Translations under genes and position numbers: made by a program | Assembly (NCBI RefSeq): GCF_937468385.1 | Contig: NZ_CALBWS010000020.1 | Coordinates: 33,131 to 97,130, forward strand | Length of the DNA: 64,000 bases | Source: Neobacillus rhizosphaerae | GTDB taxonomy: Bacteria; Bacillota; Bacilli; Bacillales; Cytobacillaceae | Direction: 5' to 3' | Notes under the pieces: model-generated | The model's input: the letters and a program-made list of their open reading frames with translations, nothing else | What the model was told of the DNA's origin: nothing | Databases searched by the model: none | Shown here: one piece after another, positions 49,560 to 60,774 of the stretch | How the letters are laid out: every line of letters starts with the position of its first letter | How positions within the stretch are numbered: the stretch's first letter is position 1

Positions 49560-50999
49560 ATGAACAATCAAAAGAAAGCAGCCCATCCATATATTCCGAA
49601 TACAGTTCCAGAAGTACAGGAGGAAATGTTAAGAGAGATTGGTGCAAAAACGATTGATGAGCTTTTCGATGGAATACCGGAAGAATTGCATTATAAGAAG
49701 GATATGAATATTCCAAAGGCATTATCAGAATATGAGCTTAGTAGATATATAGAAGGAATTTTAAATAAAAACATCAATACGAAAGAATACTTAAATTTTT
49801 TAGGGGCAGGTTGTTGGAACCATTATGTTCCGGCTGTTTGCGACGAAGTGAATCAGCGGGCAGAATTTTTAACGGCATATGCTGGAGATCCATATGAAGA
49901 TCATGGCAGATATCAAGCATTATTTGAGTACCAAAGTTTGATGGCGGAATTAGTAGATATGGATGTTGTCAACGTACCTACATTTGATTGGGCACAAGCA
50001 GCAGCAACCTCAATACGAATGGCAAGTCGGATTACGGGCCGAAAAGAAGTGCTACTTCCGAAAACTATTTCACCTGACCGTTTGAAAATAATTAAAAATT
50101 ACTGTTCACCGCAAATTGAATGCGTTTTCATTGACTATGAAGAGGATTCTGGGCAAATCAATTTGAACGATCTTGAAGATAAGTTGTCATCCAATACAGC
50201 GGCCGTTTATTTTGAAAACCCTTCCTATTTGGGCTTTATTGAAACAAAGGGTCAAAAGATTAGTAAACTAGCAAAAAGTTTTGAGGCGATAACAATCGTA
50301 GGAGTTGATCCGAGTTCCTTAGGTGTACTCGCTCCTCCAAGCCATTATGGAGCTGATATAGTTTGTGGAGATTTACAGCCTCTTGGCATGCATATGAATT
50401 ATGGCGGAGGTCAGTCCGGATTTATCGCTACACACGATGATCTAACCTTTATCCAAGAATATCCTTCACGGCTTTTTGGGATTGCCCCTACAGTTGTCAA
50501 AGGAGAGTACGGTTTCGGAGATGTACTCTACGACCGAACATCTTTCGCGTTAAGAGAGAAAGGGAAAGAATCGGTAGGAACACAAACAGCATTATGGGGA
50601 ATTACAGCAGGCGTATATCTTTCATTGCTAGGCCCAACGGGAATGTATGAGCTTGGTAAATCAATCATGCAAAAATCACAATATGCAATGGGGCAGCTAG
50701 GAAACATTCCGAACGTAGTGGCATCGCGATTCGAATCAACGAATTTCAAAGAGTTCGTAGTGGACTTTTCCCATACAGGGAAATCGGTCAAGGAAGTTAA
50801 TCAATATCTATTAGACAATGGAATTTTTGGGGGCAAAGACTTATCAGAAGAGTTTCCGGAATTAGGCCAGTGCTCATTATTCTGTATAACAGAAATTCAT
50901 TCAAAAGAAGATATCGATCGGTTAGTTCGTACCATTCAGGAATGTATCGATTCAATTAGTAGTAAGGAAGAAAGGGATGGTGTACATGCAAAAAATTAA
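49560..50999 (+). CDS. GcvPA-like PLP-enzyme subunit, divergent
   Basis: The protein resembles subunit 1 of the two-subunit glycine decarboxylase (P-protein): IPNTVPEVQEEMLREIGAKTIDELF, FLGAGCWNHYVPAV, and the fold-type-I core through GQSGFIATHDD and REKGKESVGTQTAL. Several segments differ from the usual enzyme: the TPYQPE.SQG region is replaced by AGDPYEDHGRYQ and the YDGGTA region by TFDWAQAA. At about 480 residues it is longer than ordinary GcvPA (about 448). No gcvT or gcvH is nearby. It is probably a paralogue acting on another amino acid or amine, or without the lipoyl carrier. ATG 49560 follows GGAGGAG. Confidence 0.78.
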   Translation: MNNQKKAAHPYIPNTVPEVQEEMLREIGAKTIDELFDGIPEELHYKKDMNIPKALSEYELSRYIEGILNKNINTKEYLNFLGAGCWNHYVPAVCDEVNQRAEFLTAYAGDPYEDHGRYQALFEYQSLMAELVDMDVVNVPTFDWAQAAATSIRMASRITGRKEVLLPKTISPDRLKIIKNYCSPQIECVFIDYEEDSGQINLNDLEDKLSSNTAAVYFENPSYLGFIETKGQKISKLAKSFEAITIVGVDPSSLGVLAPPSHYGADIVCGDLQPLGMHMNYGGGQSGFIATHDDLTFIQEYPSRLFGIAPTVVKGEYGFGDVLYDRTSFALREKGKESVGTQTALWGITAGVYLSLLGPTGMYELGKSIMQKSQYAMGQLGNIPNVVASRFESTNFKEFVVDFSHTGKSVKEVNQYLLDNGIFGGKDLSEEFPELGQCSLFCITEIHSKEDIDRLVRTIQECIDSISSKEERDGVHAKN

Positions 51000-52563
51000 T
51001 AGGGATCATAAAGTGAGAAATTATCACCAGGCAAAATGGGATGAGCCTATTATTTTTGAACTCCATAAAATCGGTGAACGAGGTGTCACACTTCCCGCTA
51101 CGGAAGAAGAGATTACCAATAATGTAGGGGATGGAGTTTCTGCCATTCCATTGGAAATGCTTAGAAAAACGAAACCGAATTTACCGGAAATCTCCCAAAA
51201 TAGAGTGTTACGTCATTATTTACGACTGTCACAAGAAACATTAGGAGCGGCCTTTAACGTAGAAATTGGCCAAGGAACATGTACCATGAAATACTCTCCT
51301 AAAATTAATGAAGCATTTGCCTCATCACCGAAAATGTCTGAGCTTCATCCTTTACAAGATGAAAGTACAGTCCAAGGAATGCTAGAAGTCATGTACAAAT
51401 TGGATTTATGCATGAGAGAGATTTCGGGGATGGACTACTTTACTTTTCAACCAGGAAGCGGAACACAATCATTATTTACGATGGCTTCTATTGTTCGTGC
51501 TTATCACGAGGCGAATGGTGAAGGTGAACAGCGGGATGAGATCATAACGACAATTTTTTCCCATCCGTCTCAAGCGGCAACTGCTGCAGTAAAGGGGTAT
51601 AAAATTATTACGTTATACCCAGATAAAGATGGCTTTCCAGATATTGAGAAGCTAAAAGCTGCCGTTTCCGAAAGAACTGCCGGATTTGTCGTGGCCAATC
51701 CAGAAGATACAGGAATCTATAACCCAAGAATTAAGGAGTTTACAAAAATCGTCCATGATGCTGGAGGGATTTGCAATTATGACCAAGCGAATGCCAACGG
51801 TTTACTAGGCATCACAAGAGCAAAAGAGGCAGGCTTCGATATGTGCTTCTTTAACCTTCATAAAACATTCTCAACACCGCATGCATGTGGCGGACCTGCA
51901 ACTGGAGCATTGGGCGTCGTCGACAAGTTAATGGAATTTATGCCAGGACCACTTGTTGAAAAACAAGGTGAGAAATATATTCTGAATGATCGCTTGAAAC
52001 ATAGCATTGGAAAAGTACGTTCCTTTCAAGGTGTTCCCCAAACCGTGCTACGTGCCTATGCTTGGATCAGAGCCCTCGGTGCAGAAGGTCTTAAGGATGT
52101 AGCGAGAGTTGCCGTGTTAAATAACAATTATTTATACCATAAAATACTAAATATTCACGGTGCCGATGCTCCTTATATTAAAGGGAAAAGACTTGAGCAG
52201 GTTCGGTATAGCTGGGAGAAATTAACAAAGGATACGGGTGTAACTACAGAGGATATTTCCCACCGAATGGCTGATTTTGCCCATCATTATTGGTCCAGTC
52301 ATCATCCATTTGTAGTACCTGAGCCATTTACGTTGGAGCCGACGGAATCACTTTCAAAAGCTGATTTAGATGAATACATTGCTTCACTAACACATATTGC
52401 AAATGAAGCGTACACAAATCCTGAGATCGTCCAAAATGCGCCACATAATAGCACGATTCATCGAGTGGATGAGCAAGATTATTTTGAAAATCCGGAAAAA
52501 TGGTGCATTACATGGCGGTCATATTTGAAAAAAACGAATAAAACGGAAACCATAAATTCTTAG
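50986..52563 (+). CDS. GcvPB-like PLP-enzyme subunit, divergent
   Basis: This is the second, PLP-binding subunit of the P-protein-like enzyme. The Schiff-base Lys is in FNLHKTFSTPHACGGPATG (about residue 293 from this start). The standard enzyme has a glycine-rich stretch after TPH, so the change to ACGGPATG is next to the cofactor. Other typical blocks are FQPGSGTQSLFTM, ANPEDTGIYNPRIKEF and QANANGLLGI. The protein, 525 residues, is longer than usual (about 488). ATG 50986 is 9 bases after GAAAGGG and overlaps the preceding gene by 14 bp. The two subunits would form an alpha2beta2 type enzyme; the substrate is unknown. Confidence 0.8.
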   Translation: MQKINRDHKVRNYHQAKWDEPIIFELHKIGERGVTLPATEEEITNNVGDGVSAIPLEMLRKTKPNLPEISQNRVLRHYLRLSQETLGAAFNVEIGQGTCTMKYSPKINEAFASSPKMSELHPLQDESTVQGMLEVMYKLDLCMREISGMDYFTFQPGSGTQSLFTMASIVRAYHEANGEGEQRDEIITTIFSHPSQAATAAVKGYKIITLYPDKDGFPDIEKLKAAVSERTAGFVVANPEDTGIYNPRIKEFTKIVHDAGGICNYDQANANGLLGITRAKEAGFDMCFFNLHKTFSTPHACGGPATGALGVVDKLMEFMPGPLVEKQGEKYILNDRLKHSIGKVRSFQGVPQTVLRAYAWIRALGAEGLKDVARVAVLNNNYLYHKILNIHGADAPYIKGKRLEQVRYSWEKLTKDTGVTTEDISHRMADFAHHYWSSHHPFVVPEPFTLEPTESLSKADLDEYIASLTHIANEAYTNPEIVQNAPHNSTIHRVDEQDYFENPEKWCITWRSYLKKTNKTETINS

Positions 52564-52672
52564 TTTGGGTCCTGCGGTGTTGCCCATTTATCGCTTTAGA
52601 GTGTAATGAACAACTCTCCCGTCAACAGCAGGCATGAACAATCAATATAGCCTACAAAATCTCTAAACCATA

Positions 52673-52686
52673 TGATAGCGCCTATA
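52673..52686 (+). promoter_or_regulatory. Degenerate cre-like site before importer C
   Basis: TGATAGCGCCTATA shares GATAGCGC with the cre-like site before the paralogous binding-protein gene at 6850 but has two mismatches to the cre consensus. Confidence 0.3.
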
Positions 52687-52718
52687 CGAAAAAATTGATC
52701 AAAATAGGGGGATTAAGC

Positions 52719-54014
52719 ATGAAAAAGTACATGTCAATAATGATAGCGATACTTCTTTTATTACTAGCTGCCTGCTCAAATAATACAGCCGGAGACCAAG
52801 GAAAAACTGGGGATGCAAAACATCCATCTGGAACAATAACCGTTTGGGGCTGGGATGTCGCTGCTTCAACGATGAAAGCAGCAGTAGAGAAGTTTCAGAA
52901 ACAGTATCCAGATGTAAAAGTGAAAGTGGAGGATTTTAATAGCGGAGACCTTTATGAAAAGTTAACTGTGGGCTTAGCAGCAAGAGGATCAGGTTTACCC
53001 GATGTCGTTTTAATGGAGGATGAACGAATTCCGGGATACGTTCACCAATTTCCTACTGGATTTTTACCATTAAACAAGCTTGGATACGATAAGTATAAAG
53101 ATTCCTTTAACCCAGCTAAGGTCGCAACAGTGCAGAATAAAGACGGAGATTTCATTGCTGCACCATGGGATATTGGTCCAGCAGGAGTGTTCTACCGTGT
53201 AGATTACTTTAAAAAAGCAAATGTGGATCCAAATTCTATCAAAACATGGGATGACTACATTGCTGCAGGAAAAAAAATTAAAGAAGCAACTGGTGCTAAG
53301 CTGCTGCCAATTGATATCCCGAACTATGATGGTGTTTTCCAGATGATGATGCAGCAGCAAGGCCTTTCTTATTTTGATAAAGACGGGAAACTTGCCTTAC
53401 AATCCAAAGAAGCTATCCGTGCGATGGAAGTAATTAAAAAGCTGCATGATGCAGATTTAGTCCTAAACAATAAAGGCTGGGATGGAATTGTAACCGCTAC
53501 TGTAAATGGAAGTGTAGCCACCGTTCCTTATGGTGTCTGGTATGCAGGTTCCATCATGGATCAAGCACCAGATTTAAAGGGAAAATGGGATGTATTTTTT
53601 TTACCAAGCTTTGAAGAGGGTGGCTCAAGATTTGCAAACGTAGGGGGTTCATCGTTGTTGATTCCTTCAACAAGCAAAAACCAATCTGCTGCATATGCCT
53701 TTGTTGAATTTTTCACAACAGATAAAGACTCCCAATTGTTAGGTTTTGAAAAATATGGACTTTTCCCATCATTGAAGGAAACATATAGCGCACCACAATT
53801 TACAGCTAATAGCGAGTACTTTAACAATAGTCCGATTTTCAAAAAATTTGCCGATATTGTCGATCAAGTGCCACAAATTAACGTAAACGAAAACCTTGCA
53901 AAGGCCAGTAGCATTATGAGTAATGCCCAAGCAGCCATTTTACTTGAAAATAAATCAGTTGAATCAGCATTAAGAGATGCGCAAAAACAATTAGAAAATG
54001 AACTAAAAAAATAG
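52719..54014 (+). CDS. CUT1 sugar-binding lipoprotein (importer C)
   Basis: The lipoprotein signal ends LLAAC with Cys19. The mature part is a family 1 solute-binding protein closely related in layout to the one at 6850: ITVWGWDVAAST, LPDVVLMEDERIPG, IAAPWDIGPAGVFYRVDYFKK. ATG 52719 follows AGGGGGA; the in-frame TTG at 52695 lies before the ribosome site. It feeds the two permeases downstream and sits in a unit ending with a beta-galactosidase, so a beta-galactoside is the likely ligand. A perfect 11-bp hairpin follows the stop. Confidence 0.88.
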   Translation: MKKYMSIMIAILLLLLAACSNNTAGDQGKTGDAKHPSGTITVWGWDVAASTMKAAVEKFQKQYPDVKVKVEDFNSGDLYEKLTVGLAARGSGLPDVVLMEDERIPGYVHQFPTGFLPLNKLGYDKYKDSFNPAKVATVQNKDGDFIAAPWDIGPAGVFYRVDYFKKANVDPNSIKTWDDYIAAGKKIKEATGAKLLPIDIPNYDGVFQMMMQQQGLSYFDKDGKLALQSKEAIRAMEVIKKLHDADLVLNNKGWDGIVTATVNGSVATVPYGVWYAGSIMDQAPDLKGKWDVFFLPSFEEGGSRFANVGGSSLLIPSTSKNQSAAYAFVEFFTTDKDSQLLGFEKYGLFPSLKETYSAPQFTANSEYFNNSPIFKKFADIVDQVPQINVNENLAKASSIMSNAQAAILLENKSVESALRDAQKQLENELKK

Positions 54015-54023
54015 TTTTAAGGT

Positions 54024-54058
54024 GAGCTGAGAGGTCGAGTTTCAACTCCTCTCAGCTC
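54024..54058 (+). terminator. Inter-cistronic hairpin after binding protein C
   Basis: GAGCTGAGAGG (54024-54034) pairs perfectly with CCTCTCAGCTC (54048-54058). The following TATTATCTTTAA is only mildly U-rich. It lies between binding-protein and permease genes as in importers A and B. Confidence 0.65.
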
Positions 54059-54090
54059 TATTATCTTTAATCTAGAAAGAGGTGTCCCGG

Positions 54091-55011
54091 GTGGATCAAA
54101 CAGAAAAGGTAGTTAGGACCACAACAGACTTTCGAGTCAAAAATAGAAAAAATCTACTAACACCCAAAAATGCTCCTTATTTTTTTATGGGCCCAGCATT
54201 TTTATTAATTCTGATTTTTACCGTCTATCCAGTTATCTCTTCGTTTATCCTAAGCTTTCAAGAGGTACGAGGCATAGAGAAATCATTTGTAGGTTTTTCA
54301 AATTATTCTCGATTATTTCATGATCCAGTTTTCTATAAATCCCTGTTAAATACCTTTCAAATATTGATTGTCCAAGTGCCAATCATGCTTACTCTTTCGT
54401 TATTGATTGCTGCGGGGCTTCATTCTTCAATGTTAAAAGGGAAGGCATTTTTTCGCATCTCTTACTTTATGCCTGCGATCACAGCCCTTGTTGCGGCATC
54501 GATTGTTTTTATGATCCTATTAGATGAGCATTTCGGAATTGTCAACTATTTCTTGTCATTCGTCGGTGTTGATTCTATCCCTTGGTTAACTACGCCATTT
54601 TGGGCAAAGGTTTCCGTGATAATTGTGATGACATGGAGATGGACAGGATATAATATGGTCATTTTTCTAGCGGGATTACAGAATATCCCATCTGAATTAT
54701 ATGAAGCGGCGAGTATTGATGGAGCGGGTAAAGTAAAACAGTTTTTTTTGATTACGATTCCTCAATTAAAGCCTGTGTTTATTTTTACTGTTGTCATGTC
54801 AACCATCGGAACACTTCAGCTATTTGATGAGCCCTTCATTTTGACAAATGGTGGACCAAATAGTGCCACAATGACGATTACGTTATATCTATATGAAACA
54901 GGGTTTAAATTTTTTGAATTTGGATATGCATCGGCCATTGCATATGTGCTTGTCCTTATTACGGCAATCATTTCTTGGATTCAAATGAAACTAGTAGGTG
55001 ATGAAGAATGA
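54091..55011 (+). CDS. CUT1 sugar ABC permease, MalF type (importer C)
   Basis: GTG 54091 is 8 bases after AAAGAGG; the GTG at 54082 overlaps that ribosome site. The protein has six predicted helices (first near residues 27-50) and the EAA loop YEAASIDGAGKVKQFFLITIPQL. It closely parallels the permease of importer A. Its stop overlaps the next start (ATGA), showing translational coupling. Confidence 0.88.
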   Translation: MDQTEKVVRTTTDFRVKNRKNLLTPKNAPYFFMGPAFLLILIFTVYPVISSFILSFQEVRGIEKSFVGFSNYSRLFHDPVFYKSLLNTFQILIVQVPIMLTLSLLIAAGLHSSMLKGKAFFRISYFMPAITALVAASIVFMILLDEHFGIVNYFLSFVGVDSIPWLTTPFWAKVSVIIVMTWRWTGYNMVIFLAGLQNIPSELYEAASIDGAGKVKQFFLITIPQLKPVFIFTVVMSTIGTLQLFDEPFILTNGGPNSATMTITLYLYETGFKFFEFGYASAIAYVLVLITAIISWIQMKLVGDEE

Positions 55012-55838
55012 TAACTTCTAAGAAAATATCGTCCAAAATAGGGATTTATAGTTTGTTGATTGCAGGTGTGATTCTCTCAATTGGACCGTTCTATTGGATG
55101 CTCGTTGGTTCTACGCTACCTTCTGGTGAGATTTTTCATATTCCACCTAAGCTCCTTCCCGGAGATCACTTAGCGAAGAACTTTCAATCACTTAATGAGT
55201 CTTTAGGGATTGCCAAAATATTTTGGAATTCCCTATTTATTGCCCTAGTGTATACATTTACTTGCACCCTTATTAGTGCTATGGCTGGGTACGCTTTTGC
55301 AAAATTCCATTTTAAAGGAAAGAACTTGTTTTTTTTCATTATTCTATGTACGTTAATGATTCCTTCTCAAGTGACACTGATTCCTTTGTTTGAAATGATG
55401 GTTTCCTTTAATTGGTTAAATACGTATCAAGCCATCATTTTACCAAGCCTGGCTTCCCCTTTTGCGATTTATTTAATGAGGCAGAATATGAAGGCGGTTC
55501 CAGACTCTATTATTGAGGCTTCCAGGGTCGATGGCGCTGGGGAACTAAGAATATTTTTTACGATCATATTGCCGGTTGTAAGACCAGCACTAGCTGCGGT
55601 TTCTATTTTTCTATTTATGTCACAGTGGAATAGCTTAATTTGGCCGCTGATTACATTAAATTCAAAAGAAATGTTTACACTGCCTGTGGCATTATCAAGT
55701 TTAATTGGAATGGCGAGAATTGACTATGGACAGGTAATGCTAGGAACCACGTTATCTACCATCCCGATAATGCTCTTCTTCCTGCTGCTCCAAAAGCATT
55801 TTATTTCAGGGATATTAGGTGGATCTGTAAAGGAATAG
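55008..55838 (+). CDS. CUT1 sugar ABC permease, MalG type (importer C)
   Basis: This 276-residue MalG-type subunit has six predicted helices and an EAA-type loop IEASRVDGAGELRIFFTIILPVV. It ends LLLQKHFISGILGGSVKE, like the subunit of importer A. The ATG overlaps the preceding stop codon. The beta-galactosidase gene starts 12 bp after its stop. No ATPase is encoded in the operon. Confidence 0.88.
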   Translation: MITSKKISSKIGIYSLLIAGVILSIGPFYWMLVGSTLPSGEIFHIPPKLLPGDHLAKNFQSLNESLGIAKIFWNSLFIALVYTFTCTLISAMAGYAFAKFHFKGKNLFFFIILCTLMIPSQVTLIPLFEMMVSFNWLNTYQAIILPSLASPFAIYLMRQNMKAVPDSIIEASRVDGAGELRIFFTIILPVVRPALAAVSIFLFMSQWNSLIWPLITLNSKEMFTLPVALSSLIGMARIDYGQVMLGTTLSTIPIMLFFLLLQKHFISGILGGSVKE

Positions 55839-58904
<3,066 letters not shown>

Positions 58905-58972
58905 GGTGTCAGGCACCACTCGTGGACATTTGTCTGCTTGTGGAGGACGGTGTGCGAATGGTGTCAGGCACC
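58905..58972 (+). repeat. Dispersed repeat, copy 7 with two cores
   Basis: GGTGTCAGGCACC occurs at 58905-58917 and again at 58960-58972, with GTGGACATTTGTC and GGAGGAC between them. The first core directly follows the beta-galactosidase stop codon. Here both cores have the same orientation, unlike the inverted pair at 34219. Confidence 0.85.
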
Positions 58973-59135
58973 AAGAAAAGTTGGCAGGTAACTAGGTTCT
59001 GCCAACTTTTTTCTTTTCTTGTTCCGTGGTGTACAAAGGTTCACCGCAATTTGTCGATTTCAAATAAGTGAGAAGTTAATGGATAGATCCGGCAGAATTA
59101 ATGCTATAATTTTTAAAAAAAGGTGTGAATTGTCA

Positions 59136-59891
59136 ATGTGTTTAATATTGTTTGCCTATCAAGTACATCCAGTATATAAACTCATCGTGGCTGCAAACAG
59201 AGATGAATTTTATCAAAGGCCGACTGCACCGGTACATTATTGGGAAGACAATCCTGAAATCCTTGCCGGACGGGATTTGGAAAAAATGGGCACTTGGATG
59301 GGAGTTACCACCGTAGGACGTTTCGCAGCGCTGACTAATTATCGAGATCCCAAAGAGTTAACAGATGGGAAACGGTCTCGCGGAGAGTTGGTAGCAGAAG
59401 CCCTGAAATACAAGGGTAATGTAAAAGACTATATGCACAGTCTTGCCGAAAACAATGAGGTTTATCTTGGTTATAACTTACTTGCGGGCGATGCAAATGA
59501 GCTATTTTATTATTCGAATATTGGCCAAGTGCTGCAAAAGATTGAGCCAGGTATCTATGGTATCAGCAACCATTTGTTAAATACCGAATGGCCAAAAGTG
59601 AAAATAGGCAGGGGAGAAATGTCGCAAATCATCACCGAAAAACAGGGGGATTTGGCAGGAAAACTTTTGGGGCTGCTCCAGAATTCTGATTCTGCCCCGG
59701 ACGGACTTCTCCCAAGTACAGGCGTTTCACTAGAATGGGAGAGAATGCTCTCACCCCTGTTCATCAAAAGTGAGCATTACGGTACTAGAAGCTCGACCGT
59801 TTTATTAATGTCGGAAAGAGAGATCCAATACGAGGAACACGTCTTTTCGAAGGATGGTGTACATAATCAGAAATACACGATAAAACTATGA
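59136..59891 (+). CDS. NRDE-family protein (TANGO2-like)
   Basis: ATG 59136 follows AAAGGTGTGA and gives the family N-terminus [12 protein letters not shown] with Cys at position 2, the potential N-terminal nucleophile of an Ntn-hydrolase fold; an upstream start at 59019 would bury it. The NRDE motif is in [13 protein letters not shown] near residue 19. [25 protein letters not shown] and TRSSTVLL are also typical. The 251-residue length is normal. Function is uncertain: the eukaryotic relative TANGO2 is linked to haem and lipid handling. It stands alone with a TATAAT at 59105-59110 and a terminator after it. Confidence 0.9.
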   Translation: MCLILFAYQVHPVYKLIVAANRDEFYQRPTAPVHYWEDNPEILAGRDLEKMGTWMGVTTVGRFAALTNYRDPKELTDGKRSRGELVAEALKYKGNVKDYMHSLAENNEVYLGYNLLAGDANELFYYSNIGQVLQKIEPGIYGISNHLLNTEWPKVKIGRGEMSQIITEKQGDLAGKLLGLLQNSDSAPDGLLPSTGVSLEWERMLSPLFIKSEHYGTRSSTVLLMSEREIQYEEHVFSKDGVHNQKYTIKL

Positions 59892-59945
59892 GCATCATCC
59901 CATAGAAAAATGAATCAAACGTTTGAAAAAATGTAGTCAAAAGAA

Positions 59946-59971
59946 AAACTCCTCGAATATCAAGGAGTTTC
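59946..59971. terminator. Bidirectional terminator between convergent genes
   Basis: AAACTCCT (59946-59953) pairs with AGGAGTTT (59963-59970), with an A-run on the left and TTTCG on the right. It separates the NRDE-family and DedA genes. Confidence 0.7.
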
Positions 59972-59983
59972 GTCGTCTGATTT

Positions 59984-60589
59984 TTATTCTTCTAACATCC
60001 CCAGCAGCCTTTTTTTCCTCCAATGTGTATAAAAAATAAGGCAGCCGATCAGGAAGATGAAAATAAAATACATACTATATTTAGAAAGATACGTCCCAAC
60101 AATCATCCAGTTCCCACCAAGCACTCTTCCTAGAGTAATAAAAGTAAAACACCAGGTTACTGCCCCTGAATAGGCAAATAGGGCAAACCTACGAAAGGAG
60201 TAGCCATTAATACCAGCAAGATAGGCGGTGATGTGCCGAACTCCGGGAATAAAAAAGCCGATAAATAAGAGAAAAGGTCCAAATTTCATAAACAGTTTTC
60301 TAGTTCTATTCACTCTTTCTTCCGTAATATGTAATTTTGGACCAAGCTTTATCAAAAATGGTAGTCCTAATTTTACCCCTAAGATATAACTTAAGGAAAT
60401 ACCCCCACAAGCCCCAACCATTGCACATAACAACGAAGGCAGGTAAGACATTTTACTATCAAAAACATTATATCCTACATAAGTTAGCAGAACCTCATCT
60501 GGGATCGGGAGACCAATAATACCTCCAACCAATGAAATGATAATTCCAAAATAGCCATAGTGTTCAATTAAATGATTCAAATGCTGCAT
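59984..60589 (-). CDS. DedA-family membrane protein (VTT domain)
   Basis: The protein has about five hydrophobic segments and both DedA signatures: GLPIPDEVLLTYVGY near the N-terminus and FFIPGVRHITAYLAGING in the middle. The family includes undecaprenyl-phosphate and phospholipid translocases, so a lipid-flipping role is possible. I chose the ATG whose complement is at 60587-60589, preceded by AGGATG, giving about 201 residues beginning MQHLNHLIEHYG, the usual DedA start. A longer frame to 60655 adds a hydrophobic 22-residue lead that family members lack. Confidence 0.88.
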   Translation of the reverse strand: MQHLNHLIEHYGYFGIIISLVGGIIGLPIPDEVLLTYVGYNVFDSKMSYLPSLLCAMVGACGGISLSYILGVKLGLPFLIKLGPKLHITEERVNRTRKLFMKFGPFLLFIGFFIPGVRHITAYLAGINGYSFRRFALFAYSGAVTWCFTFITLGRVLGGNWMIVGTYLSKYSMYFIFIFLIGCLIFYTHWRKKRLLGMLEE

Positions 60590-60774
60590 AATATCAACAC
60601 ATCCTAGGATTAACATTAACACCAGAGCCAGCTTACCGCCTTTATTTTCTACCAAAAAATAAAAATAATGTAATATTTTCTTGGTTTCTTACACCGTTTT
60701 TAATCCTACCGAATTGTTTAACCTTGGATTGAATATAGTAGGATAAATGATTTTGTTTTTAGGGGGGAGTCTGC

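Noticed and set aside
59019..59135. Upstream extension of the NRDE-family gene
   Set aside because: It would bury the Cys2 nucleophile and includes a likely -10 promoter element; ATG 59136 has the ribosome site.
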